The notes under the pieces: model-generated
The model's input: the letters and a program-made list of their open reading frames with translations, nothing else
Database searches by the model: none
Told to the model about the DNA's origin: nothing
In this document: positions 55,834 to 64,000 of the stretch, in pieces
Position numbering within the stretch: position 1 is the first letter of the stretch
How the letters are laid out: every line of letters starts with the position of its first letter
Source: Acidobacteriota bacterium
GTDB lineage: Bacteria > Acidobacteriota > UBA890 > WLXD01
Direction of reading: 5' to 3'
Assembly (NCBI GenBank): GCA_012103255.1
Contig: WLXD01000001.1
Coordinates: forward strand, 434,001 to 498,000
Length of the DNA: 64,000 nt
Translations under genes and position numbers: made by a program

Positions 55834-58293
55834 CTATTCGCTTCGGAGGGCCTCGATCGGGTCGATGCGGGCTGCCCGCCGAGCCGGTACGTACGTCGCT
55901 AGACTGACGATAGCGAGCAATCCGACTGCCATGGCGATGTGAACCACGGGGTCGAGGGCGGAGACCCGGAACAGCAGACTCTGCATGAAGCCCACAAGTG
56001 CCCACGAGGCCACCAGACCGGCCGCAATTCCAAGCGTCCCGACCAGCAACCCTTGTCGCATGAGCATCCGGTACACGGTGGTCCCGTTTGCGCCCAGGGC
56101 AAGGCGCACGCCGATCTCCGGGGCTCGTTCGCGGACCACCTGCCCGAAGACGCCATACACGCCGATGCACCCCAGAGTGAGCGCCATGGTTGACGCGATC
56201 CACAGCAGCGTCATCGTGAACGCCATTGGCGCGGCGGCCCTGTCAGCGACGTCTCGCATCGTGCCGAGGCCTACGAGGGGAAGCGTGTCCATTTCCCAGA
56301 CGGTGGCCCGAACGGCATCGGCCAGCAGACTGGGCTCGCGGTCGGTTCGAACCACGTAGGTGAGGGACCTCGGTGTGGTGGGGTCTCCGCCGACTAGCGG
56401 GAAAATCACGAGCGGTTGCGCGGGCCCTGTACTGGCTAGCTGGAACGCATAGTTCTCGACAACGCCGACCACCTCGTACCAGATCGGTTCGTCCTCGCTA
56501 CTCCGGCTCGTCCGGACGCGGCGCCCGACCGCTTCGGCGCCCGGCCAGTACAGGTCAGCCAGCGCTCGGTTGACCACCAACGGCGCACGGGCGAGCCCGC
56601 GGTCGCCGTCCTCGAACGGACGCCCGGCGAGCAAGGGCACCTGGAGGGTTTGCACGAAGTCGCGACTACCCCGCACCCAGTTGATCACCGTGGGCATCGC
56701 GTCCTCGGCCATCTCGACGCCCTCCTCGAACAGAAAGATGCCACCGGTGACCCCCTCGAGCGGAATGTTCGAGGCCGCTGCCACGTCGGTCACGCCCGGC
56801 AGCGCGCGTAGGCCGGCGAGAAGCTCGTCGTGAAACGCGACGGACTGATCGGTGCCCGGATAGCGCGATTCAGGGAGCGAAATCGAGAGACGCAGTAAGC
56901 CGGCGATCTCCACACCAGGGTCGACGCTACGCAGCGCCCAGAAGCTGCGCGCCATGAGCCCCGAGCCCACAAGGAAACGAGTGCGAGTGCGACCTGCGCA
57001 ACCAACAACAACTGCCGAGTCAGCGCTCGAGCCCTGCTGGAGGTCGAGCCGCGGCCGGCGCTCTGCAAGTCGTTCGTTCGTTGGGTTCGAAGTAGTGGCA
57101 GGAGCCCGAAGGCCAGCGTGACCAGGCTCGGACTGGCGAGACTGTGTGCGTACCGCGATCAGGTTCGCGACGTTCACCAGGGCGATCAGCAAGACGAACC
57201 CGACGGCGCTGAAGAGAATCCAAAGAGTGCGCGCGATCGGTCCGACCACACGTGTTTGTAGGGGTACAGGCTGAGCGGCGAGCTGTGCGCCCTGCAGCAT
57301 GTCCCGTTCAGCAGGTTCCGTGCGCTCGAGGAGCCACGCAATCGTGGCGTCGAGATCCTCGGTAATCGCCTCGAGGTTCATTTCCGGACGCACGCGGGCG
57401 ATGCCATCGAAACCGCCGAACCGACCGAAACCGTCGATATCCGTTCGGAATTCACTATCGATCCAGAACCGTGTGTTCGGCGAAGGGAACTTGAACCCAT
57501 CAACGACCACACCGGCGACGACGAATGGATCACCATCCAGGATGACGGTCTGGCCCACGATTCCGGCAGAAGCACTGAAGCGGTCGCGCCACAGACTTTC
57601 GTTCAGCAACACCACTCGGGTTGAGCCTTCGCGGTCGTCCTCTGCGTTGAGCAGCCGGCCGTGCAAGAGAGTCGCCCCAAGCATCTGGAGGAGCCCAGAG
57701 TCGACTTCGGCGCCGGACAGTCGAACCGGATCGCCAGCGCCCGTCAGCGTCAGGCCGCGAGTGGAATAGAAGCCCGTAGCTTCAAGCGACGCCGCCCGCG
57801 TTGCGTACGCGGCGAACAGTCCCGGAGACAGGCCAAGAGTGGGGAAGTTGATTCCAGGCGCCGTTTGCCCAAGCCACACCAAGCGTTCCGCGTCGGGGTA
57901 GGGAAGCGGGCGCACCGCGACGCCGAACACGAGCGTGAAGATCGCGCTCGTGGCGCCGAGTCCTAGCCCCAACGTGGCCACGATGGCCGCTGTCAGCGCC
58001 GGCGATCGGCGCAACGACTGCAGTGATTGGCGGAGATCGAGACCGACCCCGGCAAGGGTTCTTCCGCGCTCCACGCGAGCACCTCGAATGGCTCGGCCTT
58101 GAGTCACGACCTCGTGCCGGTTCCCAAAGCGGCGGAGCGCCTCCTCGCGAGCTTCGGACTCCGGGAGCCCGCGCTCCACGTTCTCGCGGGTCCGTTGCTC
58201 CAGGTGGAAACGAATCTCTTCGTCCACCTCACGCTCGATGCGCCGATCGGCGCGCCCGGCCCGGAATCGGTGCCACCAATCGCGCAAACTCAT
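55834..58293 (-). pseudogene. ADOP-type permease (5), internally deleted
   Basis: Starts at ATG 58293, in an ATGA overlap with PadR. The N-terminal prefix (VDEEIRFHLEQRTRENVERG) and first membrane helix (TAAIVATLGLGLGATSAIFT) with RPLPYPDAERLVWLG are intact. In the middle the frame is damaged: after LVNVANLIAVRTQSRQ it continues SEPGHAG, while the neighbouring frame carries ASPSLVTLAFGLLP and, further on, RQLLLVAQVALALV before the original frame resumes at FLVGSGLMARSFWALRSVDP. The switches lie near 57130-57140 and near 56975-56977. The usual stretch of about 70-90 residues between NLIAVR and the next segment (helices of the first FtsX domain) is absent. The 819 residues are short against 885-897 in siblings. 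Probably non-functional or remodelled. The C-terminal half (GVRLALGANGTTVYRMLMRQ) is intact. Confidence 0.8.
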
Positions 58294-58631
58294 CGGCCCA
58301 CCGAGTTGGGCATCACTTTGGCCACGGCGGTGGCGAACCGTTCCCAGTTCCGCTGCTCCTCGGGAAGCCGCTCTCGACCGTTCGCGGTGATCGAATACAC
58401 ACGCGCGCGGCGCCCCTTGTCCGACCGTTGCCAACTCGACTCGATCCACTCGCGCTGTTCCATGCGATAGAGCGCCGGATACATGGAGCCTTCCTCGACG
58501 CTGAGCACGTCGTCGGTCAGGTCCTCGATACGCTGGGCGATCGCGTAGCCGTGGCCTGGGGCCTCCGAGAGGATCTGGAGGATGAGCATGTCCAGAGTTC
58601 CTTTGAGCATCGGCGTGCGGCTTCTTGGCAT
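58290..58631 (-). CDS. PadR-family transcriptional regulator (for ADOP 5)
   Basis: 113 residues: [60 protein letters not shown], with RARVYSITANGRERLPEEQR. The conserved GSMYPALYRM recognition helix marks PadR. The permease starts within its stop codon. Dyads based on TAGAAGTTCT lie 12-40 bases before its ATG. asd ends 40 bases upstream on the same strand. Confidence 0.94.
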   Translation of the reverse strand: MPRSRTPMLKGTLDMLILQILSEAPGHGYAIAQRIEDLTDDVLSVEEGSMYPALYRMEQREWIESSWQRSDKGRRARVYSITANGRERLPEEQRNWERFATAVAKVMPNSVGR

Positions 58632-58642
58632 TTGCGTTCCCC

Positions 58643-58670
58643 TAGAAGTTCTTACTTAGAAGTTCTAAGT
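58643..58670. promoter_or_regulatory. TAGAAGTTCT dyads before PadR for ADOP 5
   Basis: ACTTAGAAGTTCTAAGT (58654-58670) is a 17-base palindrome with 8-base arms around a central G. A second copy, TAGAAGTTCT, lies at 58643-58652, 14 bases away. The site abuts the asd stop codon and precedes the PadR ATG, so it may be the PadR self-operator. Confidence 0.55.
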
Positions 58671-58671
58671 A

Positions 58672-59676
58672 TCATGAACGCACTCCTCTCTGCAACTGAA
58701 CGGCGAGTTCGGCGTTCAACAGACACGCTCCCGCGGCGCCGCGAACGAGGTTGTGCGAGAGCACGCTGAACGAGACGTCATACGCGGAATCTGCTCGTAT
58801 GCCGCCGACGCTCACACCCATACCGCCACTCAGCCCGGCGTCGAGTCGTGGCTGGGGCCGATCGGGCGGGTGCATTACCCGTATCGGTCGAGGCGGACTC
58901 GACGGTAGATCCGCGATGGGCGGCGGGGGACGGAAGTCAGCCAGTACTTCCGCGACCTCGTCGACGGCGGGCTGGCCATCGAGCTTCAAGAAGACCGTCG
59001 CCAGGTGCCCCTCGATGACCGGCACTCGATTGACGCGCACCGACGGAAGGAACGTCCAGCCGAACACACGTCGCAGTTCGCGACCGATCTTCTCGGCCTC
59101 GCCGTCGATATGAGGGATCACGTTGGCCTGGGTGTCCCAGGCACCAAGCCCGCGGCGCCCGGCGCCCGACAGTGCCTGGAGCGTGACGACGGTCAGCCCG
59201 GTGATGCCGAATCGCGCCTGTAGCGGAACGAGTGCAACCGCGAGTCCGGAGACGACACAGTTCGGGTTTGTGACGATTCGCCCGACAGATGGCGCGCTTT
59301 CGGACAGGCTTTCGGAATTCACTTCCGGCACGACGAGTGGCACGGATGGATCGTCTCGATACGCCGCGGCGTTGGAACACACGAGGTGACCGCGCCGCGT
59401 GTACAGGGCCTCGAACTCCAGTGCCGCTTCGCCCGGCAGAGCTGACAGAAGCACCGAAGACTCGAGCTCCGAACCACAACTCTGCACTTCGAGATCCGCG
59501 GATGGCCCGGCGCCTTCGATCAGGTCGCCTAGGCGTAGCCCCGCGGAAGCATCCGACGCGACGACTTCCTCGAGCCGGAACCACGGATGGTCCTGCAGCA
59601 GCGATACGAGTCGTTCCCCGACCAGACCGGTCGCTCCGAGTATGGCAACACCGGTGCGCTCAGTCGGCGCGCTCAC
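58672..59676 (-). CDS. asd: Aspartate-semialdehyde dehydrogenase
   Basis: Reduces aspartyl phosphate to aspartate semialdehyde with NADPH, at the branch to lysine, methionine and threonine. The 334 residues carry the nucleotide motif LGATGLVGERLVSLL, the catalytic Cys in GRIVTNPNCVVSGLAVAL (NPNC), SGAGRRG near residue 168, and IPHIDGEAEKIGRELRRVFG. The C-terminal HNLVRGAAG is typical. The gene overlaps the aspartate kinase stop (ATGA), making it the last gene of the SAM-controlled operon. Confidence 0.96.
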   Translation of the reverse strand: MSAPTERTGVAILGATGLVGERLVSLLQDHPWFRLEEVVASDASAGLRLGDLIEGAGPSADLEVQSCGSELESSVLLSALPGEAALEFEALYTRRGHLVCSNAAAYRDDPSVPLVVPEVNSESLSESAPSVGRIVTNPNCVVSGLAVALVPLQARFGITGLTVVTLQALSGAGRRGLGAWDTQANVIPHIDGEAEKIGRELRRVFGWTFLPSVRVNRVPVIEGHLATVFLKLDGQPAVDEVAEVLADFRPPPPIADLPSSPPRPIRVMHPPDRPQPRLDAGLSGGMGVSVGGIRADSAYDVSFSVLSHNLVRGAAGACLLNAELAVQLQRGVRS

Positions 59677-60428
59677 GATGCCACTCGCGCGTAGCGAACA
59701 GCCAATTCACCCACCTGAGTGCCGACTCCGCTGGGTCCGACGATCGCGAATTCGAGCCGATGCTCTCGCGCAAAGTCGATGGCCTTGCGCTGCACGACAT
59801 CACCCCCCACACGGGCGACTTCTTCCCAGTTTGCCTGGACATAGCGACGCATCGGGCCGGGCTGGGTTTTGGGGTCGGCTTCGTAGAGACCGTCCACGTC
59901 TTTGAAGAGAACGCATTCGGCGCCCAACGTCCGCGCGATCACGAGCGCCGTGAGATCTGACCCTCCGCGCCCCAGAACATGGATCGCGCCGGATGCGTCA
60001 CGACCCACAAAACCGGGCACCACCACGACGCCCGCCCGGCCAAGCGCCGCGCTCAGGCCGGTGCCGCTCAAGCCGATCGGCACCGCGTCGAGCGGGTCGC
60101 CCTCAACGCGCAGGTCGAGCTGAGCCACATCGAGACATTCGGACTCGATGCCGCGGGCCGCCAGCGCGATACCGAGTAGGGAGACCGAGACCTGCTCACC
60201 GGTTGCGAGGAGGCTTCCGAGCAAGCGAGGTCGCGGTACGACGGCCAGGGCGTGCGCGTCGCGCCAGAGTCCGTCAGTGGTGCCTGGTGTCGCCGACACC
60301 ACGACGCATACTGACCTTCCGTCCTGCAGGAACCGCGCGATGCGATCGACGCCGTCCGCGAAACCGCGTGGCCCTGCCAGCACCGAACTCCCGAGCTTGA
60401 TGACCACGGGCTTCCCGGCCGCGTTCAT
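59673..60428 (-). CDS. Aspartate kinase catalytic domain without ACT
   Basis: Phosphorylates aspartate, the first step of the aspartate family pathway. The 251 residues begin KPVVIKLGSSVLAG, a variant of KFGGSS, followed by LLATGEQVSVSLLGIALAAR (catalytic region), GRGGSDLTALVIARTLGAEC (ATP/substrate region) and FKDVDGLYEADPK. It ends after about 251 residues, with no C-terminal ACT domains, which in most aspartate kinases confer Lys or Thr feedback. Stop overlaps asd and start overlaps metXB, both as ATGA. Control may instead come from the SAM riboswitch. Confidence 0.9.
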   Translation of the reverse strand: MNAAGKPVVIKLGSSVLAGPRGFADGVDRIARFLQDGRSVCVVVSATPGTTDGLWRDAHALAVVPRPRLLGSLLATGEQVSVSLLGIALAARGIESECLDVAQLDLRVEGDPLDAVPIGLSGTGLSAALGRAGVVVVPGFVGRDASGAIHVLGRGGSDLTALVIARTLGAECVLFKDVDGLYEADPKTQPGPMRRYVQANWEEVARVGGDVVQRKAIDFAREHRLEFAIVGPSGVGTQVGELAVRYARVAS

Positions 60429-62622
60429 CGAGCACCTCCTGCGCGCCGCAGTCCGCGCTCGAGATCGCTCACGAGATCAGCCGGCTCCTCGATGCCGACG
60501 GATAGGCGCAGCAGACCGTCGCCGATGCCGGCGCGGGCGCGCGCCGCGGGCTCCATCGCCGCATGCGTCATGGTGGCCGGATGAGCAATCAGGCTCTCGA
60601 CACCACCCAGGGATTCCGCCAGGGCGAAGTGCTGCAACTCGTCGACGAGCACCGCGGCCGCCGGCTTGCCACCTGCGATTTCGAAGCTCACAAGACTTCC
60701 AGGCCCGTCCTGCTGCTGCACTGCCACGGCGTGACCCGGATGCGTATCCAGGCCTGGGTAGTACACACGCTCGACGACCGGATGATCACGTAGCGCCTCG
60801 ACCACGGCCCTGGCGCTTTCCTGATGTGCTCGTACTCGTGGCTGTAACGTGCGAACTCCGCGCAGCGTCAGATAGCTATCAAACGGACTCCCGGCCAGGC
60901 CGAGTGCATTGGCCCACCACGCCAGCTCTTCCTGAAGCGCCGGCGTTGCCGCTGCAACCGCACCGCCCACAACATCGCTGTGGCCGTTGAGGAACTTCGT
61001 GGTGGAGTGCACCACGATGTCGGCACCGTGTTCGATGGGTCGCTGCAGTGCCGGTGAAAGGAACGTGTTGTCTACGGCCAGCAGCGCTCCACATTCGGCC
61101 GCGGCAGTCGCAACCGCGCGCAGGTCGGTGATGCGGAGCAGCGGGTTGCTCGGTGTTTCGATCCAGAAGAGCCGTGGTTGCAGCGCGGCGGCGGCCGCGA
61201 TCCCAGCGTCGCTCGTGAGGTCCGCGTACTCGAGCCGGAAACGGCCGCGCTCGGCAAGCCGTGTGGCCAGCCGATGCGTTCCCCATAGCAGTCGTGCGTC
61301 GCGACCAGCAGATCGTCCGGCTCGAGCAGCTGCAGCACGAGGGCCACCGCGGACATGCCCGACGAGGTGATCGCTGCGCCGGCGGCACCTTCGAGGTCCG
61401 CTATCGCGTCGGCCAGGTGGTCACGCGTCGGGTTCGACGTGCGCGAGTAGTCGTGAACGCGTTTTCGACCCAGCGCCTCGAAGGTGTAGTTCGACGACAG
61501 GTACAGAGGTGGCATCACCGCCCCGTGCTGCGTGTCGACGCCAACGGCGCTTCGCGCGGCTCGCGTCGAGGCCGACACCGCTGACGCACCTGGCGTCGCA
61601 AGGACTCGTCGCACCGTGCCAGCGATGGCCTCGGGATCAGCAAGGAACGCGTCGTGCCCGGTGGGCGAGGTCACGGCGTGGAGTTTTGCCGACCCGGGGA
61701 GTCGGTCGCGCAGTTCGCGCACGAGCCACGGCGGCACGAGCGCATCCGACTCGACCGCGATCAGGTCGACGTGCGCGCGGATACGAGCCGGATCAACGTG
61801 GTGGCGATCGATGGATTCGGACAGCGCGTTGAAACTCGCGGCGTCGTACACCTCGGCGAAGGCACGACCGCGCGCGTCGAGATAGGACGCCACCGGGAAG
61901 TCTTCGCCCTCGTTGGGCTGCTTGGCGAAACGGCCTTCGAACTCGGCCGCGCTCCGGTAGGTGGTCATCGCAAGTCCGCGGGCGATGCGAAGGCCGTCGT
62001 CAGCCGAACCGTGTTCGGCGCCGAAATCCGCGATCTGCCGCTGCAGACATCGCCATGCGGTAGCCATCGGGTGAGAACGGTGCGCCGCACCGACGAGAAC
62101 GAGATGTCCTGCACGGTGTGGGTACTCGGCAGCAAAGGCGAGCGCGACCATTCCGCCGTAGGACGCACCAACAAAGTGCGCTACCTGTTCGACGCGCAGC
62201 GCGTCCAGCACGTGAGCAAGCGCACGGGCCTGGTCGATGGTTGTGACCGACGCGCCTGGCCGGATCGGAGTCGAAGGGCTGCCCACGTAGTCGAGCCCGA
62301 CGACGCGATATCGAGTCGTGTCGATGGCGCGGTCGTTACCGACCAGCGCCTCCCACCAACCTGGGCTGGGGTCGACATCGTTCGCCGTGAGGTGACGATG
62401 TCCGGAGATTCCGCCGAGCACCACGACTACTGGCGCGTCAGCCGGGCCCACGCATTCATATTGGATTTGGGCGGCCGTGCTCTCGGCAGCCTGCGCGGGA
62501 GGCTGCAGGGTGCAGCTTCCAGTGGATCCAGGTGGCAGCGGTGCGGCTGTGGGTGACGAGCCGCTCGCACAGAACGCGTCAGCGCACGAGTCTTCGGTTG
62601 ATCGCAAGGTGATCTGGGCCAT
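60425..62622 (-). pseudogene. Fused homoserine acyltransferase / cystathionine gamma-synthase, frameshifted
   Basis: From ATG 62622 (ribosome site GGAGAG at 62629-62634), the N-terminal part (about 40-330) is a MetX-like alpha/beta hydrolase: VVVVLGGISGHRHLTANDVD, the nucleophile elbow GASYGGMVALAFAAEYP, and SPTGHDAFLADPEA with catalytic His. Without a stop, it continues into a PLP-type Cys/Met enzyme: SAVGVDTQHGAVMPPLYLSS, then NPTRDHLADAIADLEGAAGA. The frame then breaks: DCYG goes to ERIGWPHG and stops at 61072, while the correct continuation is GTHRLATRLAERGRF and, later, VHSTTKFLNGHSDVVGGAVA with the PLP lysine. The break fits one missing base in CCCC at 61281-61284. The corrected length is 732 residues; 2198 bases is two over a multiple of three, in agreement. 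It may be a true lesion or a sequencing error. Confidence 0.82.
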
Positions 62623-62717
62623 CTCGTTCTCTCCTCGCCGGAGCGGCCGCACGGGCCAACTCCTGGGAGAGTCGAGGCGCGCCAGGGTGCGTGAACACCG
62701 GGCGTCGCTTTGACACC

Positions 62718-62834
62718 CTCATCTCTCGGCGGGTCATGCCCGCCGCAGGAGTTGGCACCACGCGAGCAACTCAGGCAGTTGCAGGCAGGTTGCCCCGGCG
62801 TCAAAGGGCCTGTCCCTCAGCCGGTCTCGATGAG
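62718..62834 (-). ncRNA. SAM-I riboswitch (S box)
   Basis: Read on the minus strand, it begins CTCATCGAGACCGGC and ends CCGCCGAGAGATGAG, so P1 pairs CTCATC with GATGAG. The conserved core GAGGGACAGGCCCTTTGACG, then CCGGGGCAACC and GGTGCCAACTCC, matches the S-box consensus. It lies 95 bases before the metXB start. Binding of S-adenosylmethionine is expected to switch off the methionine operon. Confidence 0.96.
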
Positions 62835-62842
62835 TGCCGCAG

Positions 62843-62871
62843 AAGGTAGCAGCGCGCTCGCGAGCCGGCAA
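62843..62871 (-). promoter_or_regulatory. Promoter of the methionine operon
   Basis: On the minus strand a -35 TTGCCG (62866-62871) and a -10 TACCTT (62843-62848) are separated by 17 bases, and the riboswitch begins 8 bases after the -10. The match to the sigma-70 consensus is fair. Confidence 0.6.
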
Positions 62872-62903
62872 GACGGTTTTGCGTTTCCGTCGTTTTCGAG
62901 GAT

Positions 62904-64000
62904 CTATTCCGCGGGAACTCCGAACGCCGCCATGGCGACGGCGGCGAGTGTGAGGAGCGCCAGTCCAGCCACTCGCAGTGGGCGCTTCGCGTCGGCGTGC
63001 TGCGCCGCCAGAACTGTCGCCACGGCGCACTGCAGCGCGTAATACAGGGCAAAGGCCCTCGAGGCGTAGCTGATGATCTGGTAGATGTCTGCCGTCCATG
63101 TGAGCGCGAGCCCGCCGATCGCCACGAGCCCGTAGGCCACCTCCGGTCGCATTTTCCCGTTACTCAATTCCTCGGCCAAGCCACCGCACCCGCTGGTGTC
63201 CGCCACGGCTGCACTGAACTGCGCAGCGAGTGCTGCCACCACCAACAGTGCCGGCAGGATTGGCGCCACGACTGCTGTCATCTGAATCACCGCGGTCTCC
63301 CCGGTGCCGATGGAATCCGTGGGGATCGAGAGTCCGATCAGCCCGATGTACACGACGTAGATGGCAGAGGCCAACCACTGGGCGTAGCGCATGGAGCGGA
63401 TGCGCGTAGCAGCGTCATACTCCGCACCCAGGTAGCGCGATGTCTCGAAGCCCTGAACGGTGATCACCAGACCGAAAGCGACGAAAAGTGCCTCGAGACC
63501 CAGGTCCGGAATGATACGCGTGGGCGCCGTATTGCTGCCGACGATCTCGACCGCATAGAACGTGAGTCCGGCGATCAGCCCCGCAATGATCGAGAGCTTC
63601 ACACTCACGGCGCCCTGTTCGAGCTTCTCCAGCAAAGCCAGGCCGTGGCGCCCGCCGAAGTACGCGATGAAAACAAGAATCGCCGAGGTAACGATGCGCC
63701 CGGCGGTGACGTCACTACGCGGCGTGAGGGCCACGGCGAACGCGCCGAACAGGTTCAGGTAGTAGGTCACCGAGACCACGTAGGCGAAAGCCAGGGCCGC
63801 CGACGAGGCCGTGTTGAGCCGGGCCGCGAACGCAGGCAGCGAGTGCTCTCCGCCGAGGGCATCGATGCGAGCGATCGAATAGCGGATCGCACCGCCCAGT
63901 GCATACGCAGCGAGACAGAGCCCGGCCATCACCGCAACGGCGAGTTCGCCGTAGGCTCGGCCCAGGATCGGGCCGAGCACGAGGAATCCGCTGCCGATGA
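62904..64000 (-). CDS. APC-like membrane permease, partial
   Basis: Open at the right edge: the frame continues upstream of 64000 (GSGFLVLGPILGRAYGELAV), so the start is missing. At least ten hydrophobic segments occur, among them AVMAGLCLAAYALGGAI, AALAFAYVVSVTYYLNLFGA, KLSIIAGLIAGLTFYAVEIV and ALLVVAALAAQFSAAVADTS. The text resembles APC-superfamily amino-acid transporters, but no discriminating motif was found, so the substrate is unknown. It reads the same way as the methionine operon and lies just upstream of its promoter. Confidence 0.7.
   Translation of the reverse strand, partial: IGSGFLVLGPILGRAYGELAVAVMAGLCLAAYALGGAIRYSIARIDALGGEHSLPAFAARLNTASSAALAFAYVVSVTYYLNLFGAFAVALTPRSDVTAGRIVTSAILVFIAYFGGRHGLALLEKLEQGAVSVKLSIIAGLIAGLTFYAVEIVGSNTAPTRIIPDLGLEALFVAFGLVITVQGFETSRYLGAEYDAATRIRSMRYAQWLASAIYVVYIGLIGLSIPTDSIGTGETAVIQMTAVVAPILPALLVVAALAAQFSAAVADTSGCGGLAEELSNGKMRPEVAYGLVAIGGLALTWTADIYQIISYASRAFALYYALQCAVATVLAAQHADAKRPLRVAGLALLTLAAVAMAAFGVPAE

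Overview
The window is GC-rich bacterial chromosome, densely packed with genes. No rRNA, tRNA, CRISPR array, insertion sequence or prophage was recognised. The best hint to the host is a set of five MacB/FtsX-type permeases without any ABC ATPase beside them, four of them immediately behind a PadR-family regulator. This is the 'acidobacterial duplicated orphan permease' (ADOP) arrangement, so an acidobacterium or close relative is inferred; no 16S gene is present to confirm it.

Layout. (1) 1-6.6 kb: replication block dnaN, gyrB, gyrA, with no recF between dnaN and gyrB. (2) 6.8-13.2 kb, minus strand: UvrD/PcrA helicase, glmS, glmU and a TPR protein, read in the order TPR-glmU-glmS-pcrA. (3) 13.4-20.2 kb: MBL-fold hydrolase, PHP-domain protein, DUF1028 protein, tmk, a dienoyl-CoA-reductase-like SDR, ychF, and a DUF3047 gene broken by a frameshift. 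(4) 20.3-25.7 kb: two exported amidohydrolases flank a methyltransferase and a two-gene unit of an SPFH membrane protein plus a 58-residue ribbon-helix-helix (RHH) protein, preceded by a perfect 30-bp palindrome. (5) 25.8-28.7 kb: an ECF sigma factor with a membrane protein, divergent from a deiodinase-family selenoprotein whose Sec codon is an in-frame TGA at 27159-27161 followed by a SECIS-like hairpin, then a META-domain protein. (6) 28.7-44.7 kb: PQQ-like beta-propeller protein, four ADOP permeases, three PadR regulators, an AraC regulator, an AAA ATPase and a cytochrome P460. (7) 44.6-55.8 kb: small secreted and membrane proteins, a LytS/LytTR two-component system, a winged-helix TPR regulator, two amidohydrolases, a sigma/anti-sigma operon, an NTF2-like protein and a MarR regulator. 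(8) 55.8-64 kb: a fifth, damaged ADOP with its PadR, then a methionine-branch operon (SAM-I riboswitch, fused metX-metB, ACT-less aspartate kinase, asd), and a partial permease at the right edge.

How the parts work together. The last operon takes aspartate to aspartate semialdehyde and activates homoserine towards cystathionine, under SAM feedback. The PadR-ADOP units each carry their own dyad-symmetric sites, which suggests separate self-regulated modules. The SPFH/RHH pair with its palindrome looks like a small self-regulated membrane module.

Caution: five genes carry frame breaks. Two are single-base deficits in CCCC runs and could be assembly errors; one gene also has an internal deletion that a sequencing indel cannot explain.
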